Assembly: GCA_964036155.1 (NCBI GenBank)
Contig: OZ038423.1
Location: 41,989,249 to 42,053,248 of the forward strand
DNA length: 64,000 bases
Source: Diploscapter coronatus
Taxonomy: Eukaryota; Nematoda; Chromadorea; Rhabditida; Rhabditidae
Direction: 5' to 3'
The notes under the pieces were generated by a model. That model had not been told where the DNA came from. It saw only the letters and a program-made list of their open reading frames with translations, and did not search any database. This document shows, piece after piece, positions 59,954 through 64,000 of this stretch (position 1 is its first letter; the number at the start of each line of letters is the position of its first letter). A program made the translations under genes and the position numbers.

Positions 59954-62900
59954 ATGCTTGACCTGTTGCATTGGCTCGGATTCGGCGAGCAATGGTTAGT
60001 GTATTTCTGTCCCTGATTCCGTTTTCAGAAAATTTTAATGAATCTGTGACTTCAATCATTTCATAAACTTAAAATATTCACAAGGTAAGTAATTATATGC
60101 AGTACAACGGATCCGACTCAAAATTGGTAAGAAAAGCAACTCGAATATGCTGATAATGAATATCAGTCAGACAAAAACGCAAAAGAATCTAAGTAATTCC
60201 ACAATTTTGTTCCAATATCCCTCTTGCTACTGCAGCGAGTAATGCCATTATTAATGCTTACTTTGTAATGCATGCAGATTTTTAATTTTACCTATGTCTT
60301 GAGAAATAAACAAATAAAATTTTGGAGTGAAATTGTGGGGTTCTTTTGACTCTTTAGCGTCTTTTCAGCATGATTGTCATTATCAGGATGTTCGAACTGA
60401 CTTTCCTACCAATTTTGAGCTGAATTCGTTAGACACACAGTTTACTTTGCTTGTCAGCCTAGACATCGTTGCATTGCATTCTCATTATGATAAAAAGGCG
60501 GGATAATGTGATATAATAAACTTGTTTAAAATATTGCTTTGTGAATATTCAGAAATATGATGCATTTTGATTTTATAGAATTATCATAAATTCCAATCAG
60601 TGAATTATGAATAAGTTTTCAGGACGCCAACGATCGAAGAAGTGACCGCCGTAAATGGCTCTCGCCTCGTTCACGCAGTCAATATTTCACTTGTGAGTTT
60701 TTCGTTAATTTATTATGCAGACACTATTGTTAATTCTGCGTAAACTTTGAAAGAAATATTGATTTTGCGGGGAAACATTTGCGAATTAACGATTGCGTGT
60801 CATTAATTGTCTTTCTCGAGTATTTGCTTTGAAATCTTCGCCTTTCATCTGAGGAAGGAACAAAGTTTCATTTTCGTTTGGACATTTGGGATTCAGCTTC
60901 AATATTTAGTTAGGAAGAATAGATCGGAACAGGGAACGGATCCATCTGCCAGAAAATGTTTCTAGCCTTGTTGTATTTAATTTAATGGCATCATGATATC
61001 AAATATATCGTTGCAGACAATCAAATTCAAGAATATTGGAATCAAAGATGAGACGGAATTAAATTTTTGGCAGTCAGAATAGAAATAGAAATTATCTCAT
61101 CCTAGCTGAAGATCATGTTTCATTAAAAATTCTGAAATATATATCTTCAAAGTAGATGAATTTATCTTCCAGTTATTCTTACTCTAAAGAACCAGATTGG
61201 AATCTTATGCAACAATTATCTACCAAGTCATTCTGTAGATTATCTCTCAACATTGTTTGATTATATCACAATCTTTAGGCTTCTCGTCTACTTCCTCATA
61301 GTTTATGCATGATTAATTATCGTAAATTAGCTGAATTTCCGAAATGTTAATTTACGTATGCGAACTTCTGAGTATCGTATTTTCATTCAAATCACCTGGA
61401 CTTCTCGCGGCAATTTGATAATTCGCTCAAAATAGCCGTATTTTGGATGTAATTTACTGAAGTTAGGAGACTAACTCCTTTTGATGGAATGAAGAGAAGA
61501 AGATAGAAGACACAACGTAGCCGAAGAAAAATGGCCAATTGAATTGCCAAACGATATATGAGCAATTGAATGGAAGAGCAGGCTGATAAGAGTTTGGGAA
61601 TTCTGAAGAAGAAGAAAATGCGCAGAAATTGGGAAATTAGAGAGGCAGAGGGTGTTTGATGCTCCTTTTTCCTTTCAACAAGACAACGCAAAAATGGATG
61701 TGTCTGGCGGTGGGAAAGTGAAGTCAAAAACTCAGACGAGGGGACTTTCCACAGAACTCCTCCGTAGTCAGCAGAAAGAGTCACATGAAAAAAATGAGAA
61801 GCTCTAATTGACTTGCATCAACTCAAATTCGAATCGAAATTTGTACGCAGAATTAACTGCGAATCAATAAGGAAGTGAAGCAAATTCCAAATGAAATGCA
61901 ACATTTGCATTTTAAATTGGCAAAAAACGAAACAACTTCTAATTGCAAATTGACGAATTTCATTTATCGCGCTACGCAGGGACATTTTGTCGCCAAAAAT
62001 AAAATTTTTTAGATGAGGATGAGTAGTTGGTATTCTGAGCAGGATACAAAATTTGGCTCATTTTTATGCAGAACTTACCCAAAAAGTAATTATTGACATT
62101 GAAACGACAAAATATGAAATTAGTTCCAAAATGCTTCGAAATCGATTCCGTCACATAGATTCTAAAGATCACCAAATTCAATAAAATATCACTTCGTCAA
62201 AATCTTGAATTACAAAGAGTAATGAAATTCTAAATAATCACTTCAGAGTCAACCCCCTTGGCTCGCCCGACCAGTTTATGGAGTAGCCGCTCCAATCATC
62301 ATTCTAGTCACTTTAATCACGAACACCTTTGTCGTTGTGGTTCTGTCGAACAAGAATCTCCGAACTCCGACCAATCACATTCTTCTCTCTATGGCCATCA
62401 CGGAACTCATGACTGGTAGGGAATAAACCTGAGAAAGTCTGACAAAGAATGTCTGCATGTTTGATGGAATTTATCTGTGAATAAATGTGAGAATTAGGAA
62501 CGGAAAACTTTCAAAATTTGTGTTTTAGCCTTGAATTCAGACATTCGATTTTTTGCGTATTTTCATTCCAATAATTGCTAGACCGAGAATCATCAGTCTG
62601 AAAAAGACCATAATAATGGCGCAAATTTCTTTAGAACTTCATTCAATTACGCGTGAAAGTTAAAACTAATAGAAGTTCATAACCTCACGTAAAATAATGA
62701 TTACGATGTAGGACTGTCCTCGTCGCCGTGGTTCCTCTACTACTACACATTTGGTGGGTTGGAAGACGACCGACAACATGGGCTGTCTGATTTCTGGTGC
62801 AAAGCTCATTCATATTTCGCTGTCCATTTTCCGACAATGTAGGTTCATAATTTTTGGAATCTGTCGAAATCGAATAGCTTTTAAGAAAAAAAATCTGATT

Positions 62901-64000
62901 CACAACAAAGCGCACATGTCGAAAATCACTGATCTTGATGAACCTTTACAAATAGACAATTCAATGTTCTTGATCGCATTCATCATGTCAAAAAGTGCTA
63001 AATGGTATTCTAGAACTTGAAATTTAGTGTTAACAAAATTCTTCGCTTACATTGAAAATTCCTCTTACAATATTTCGCAAAAAATAGGAAATTCATCAGG
63101 GGCTGGTGAAAATTCAGATTCCTAAAAAATTTTAAACCCCAATTGCGATTTTGGCTTTTCAAAATGTTCTTTTCAACCCATCTGTTCCCCATACAAAGTA
63201 TGAATAATAAATTTCTGACTCAAAAGTGCCATTTAGAGCTTTTTGACATAGTAATCGCCATCCATGTGTTTTTTCAAGATCTGAGATTTCCTATCTGCAA
63301 TTTCTTCGTCAAAAAATAAGCTTTAGATCATTTTTAATAATAAAATCCCGTTTCCCCATTATCTGAAGTAGGACTCATCATTTAACATTCGACCGTTGCA
63401 GATTTCATACAAGTGCAGTTTGGTTGACGGTGTATTTGGCGATTCAACGATACATCTATGTCTGTTGGCCAGCATTTGTTGCGAGGTACATCTTTAAAAA
63501 TCCTTCAAAGTAATTTCATATCCGATTCTTGACATTTTGGAATCTATTCATCCCAATATAGATTTCATTTAACAAAGATATCCAATTTTACGCCATTTTC
63601 AAGAAACTAAAACCAGGATTTCAGTTTTTGTGCGCCGAAAAGGACGCGACTTATAATTGGATTGATATGCGTTGCGGCATTTCTAAGGCAAGTAGAGAGT
63701 TTTCTTATCGCCTGAAATAAAAATAGGTCGAAGTCCTCTTTCGTTCAAATGAGGCTAATTATAAATAGAGAAATGGCCAAGAGCTTCCTTGAATGAAAAT
63801 TCGAGGAAGTTTCCCATCTGAAAGAGAAAAGATCAAAAAATGAAATAATGTTTCGAAATTTAGCGAATCGCCAGTGATGCTAACAGAATACAGCATGACT
63901 TTAATGGCGAATGGCACGAGATATTGCCTCAGAAAGGATATCGACTTCATTGATCGAGTAAGGAAAGATTGGGAGAATAGAATAAAGTTCAGGGACAAAG
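59954..64000 (+). CDS. Neuropeptide GPCR, sex-peptide-receptor type (5' part)
   Basis: Rhodopsin-like receptor of the SPR/myoinhibitory-peptide group (C. elegans sprr genes), truncated by the window end. Exons 59954-59994, 60623-60692, 62247-62415, 62712-62838, 63402-63485, 63625-63687, 63864-63957, continuing beyond 64000. The N-terminus has candidate glycosylation sites NGS and NIS. TM1 is YGVAAPIIILVTLITNTFVV, then NLRTPTNHILLSMAITELMTG (TM2 with Glu at the usual Asp position) and SSPWFLYYYTFGG. CKAHSY holds the TM3 Cys, and SAVWLTVYLAIQRYIYVCWP has QRY in the DRY position, as in SPR proteins. TM4 and the start of extracellular loop 2 follow (YCLRKDIDF with the loop Cys). Exon 6 ends at a GC donor (AAG|GCAAGT). 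The start is the first in-frame ATG; no signal peptide is evident. Confidence 0.85.

Noticed and set aside
1..64000. CRISPR arrays, bacterial operons, tRNA or rRNA genes
   Set aside because: None seen; intron-exon structure shows a eukaryotic chromosome and no tRNA-like loops were noticed by eye.

Overview
This window reads as chromosomal DNA of a free-living-type nematode. Evidence: moderate AT bias; short introns ending in the nematode acceptor TTTCAG; several start codons lying directly behind a TTTCAG (candidate spliced-leader sites); a two-domain trehalose-6-phosphate synthase; a divergent pair of muscle regulatory light-chain genes like the C. elegans mlc-1/mlc-2 pair; and a nematode-type chemoreceptor. 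The species is not identified. The gene structures do not look like Caenorhabditis, because the trehalose synthase has 29 coding exons. All coordinates come from reading donors, acceptors and phases by eye.

Layout: 1-1748 intergenic DNA with a TIR element. 1749-3490 (+) tandem-PDZ, syntenin-like protein. 6100-13193 (+) trehalose-6-phosphate synthase, 1247 aa. 16276-21728 (+) SLC17 (sialin/VGLUT-type) transporter, 476 aa. 22738-24173 (-) and 26696-27910 (+) divergent myosin regulatory light chains. 28924-31158 (-) ILRUN homologue (UBA-like plus NBR1-like domain). 31673-45510 (+) four tandem RING-finger genes. 47414-50347 (+) complete seven-exon serpentine chemoreceptor in an AT-rich island. 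50348-59953 large gene-poor stretch. 59954-64000 (+) 5' part of a sex-peptide/myoinhibitory-peptide-receptor-type GPCR cut by the window end.

Most genes are unrelated housekeeping, muscle or neuronal genes. The part that reads as accessory is 31.6-51.4 kb. There, four RING paralogues share a C3HC4 finger plus a downstream helical motif, and carry short hydrophobic-acidic motifs resembling SUMO-interaction motifs. A fast-evolving chemoreceptor follows them. Their introns are littered with short inverted-repeat elements. At least four non-autonomous element types are visible: a TA-flanked MITE with two copies, hAT-like fold-backs with imperfect 8-bp duplications, long-TIR elements, and an RTE-type retrotransposon 3' end with a perfect 15-bp target duplication.

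The strongest hypotheses for follow-up are the RING array as a family of SUMO-targeted ubiquitin ligase-like proteins, and intron-spanning gene conversion between the inverted light-chain genes.
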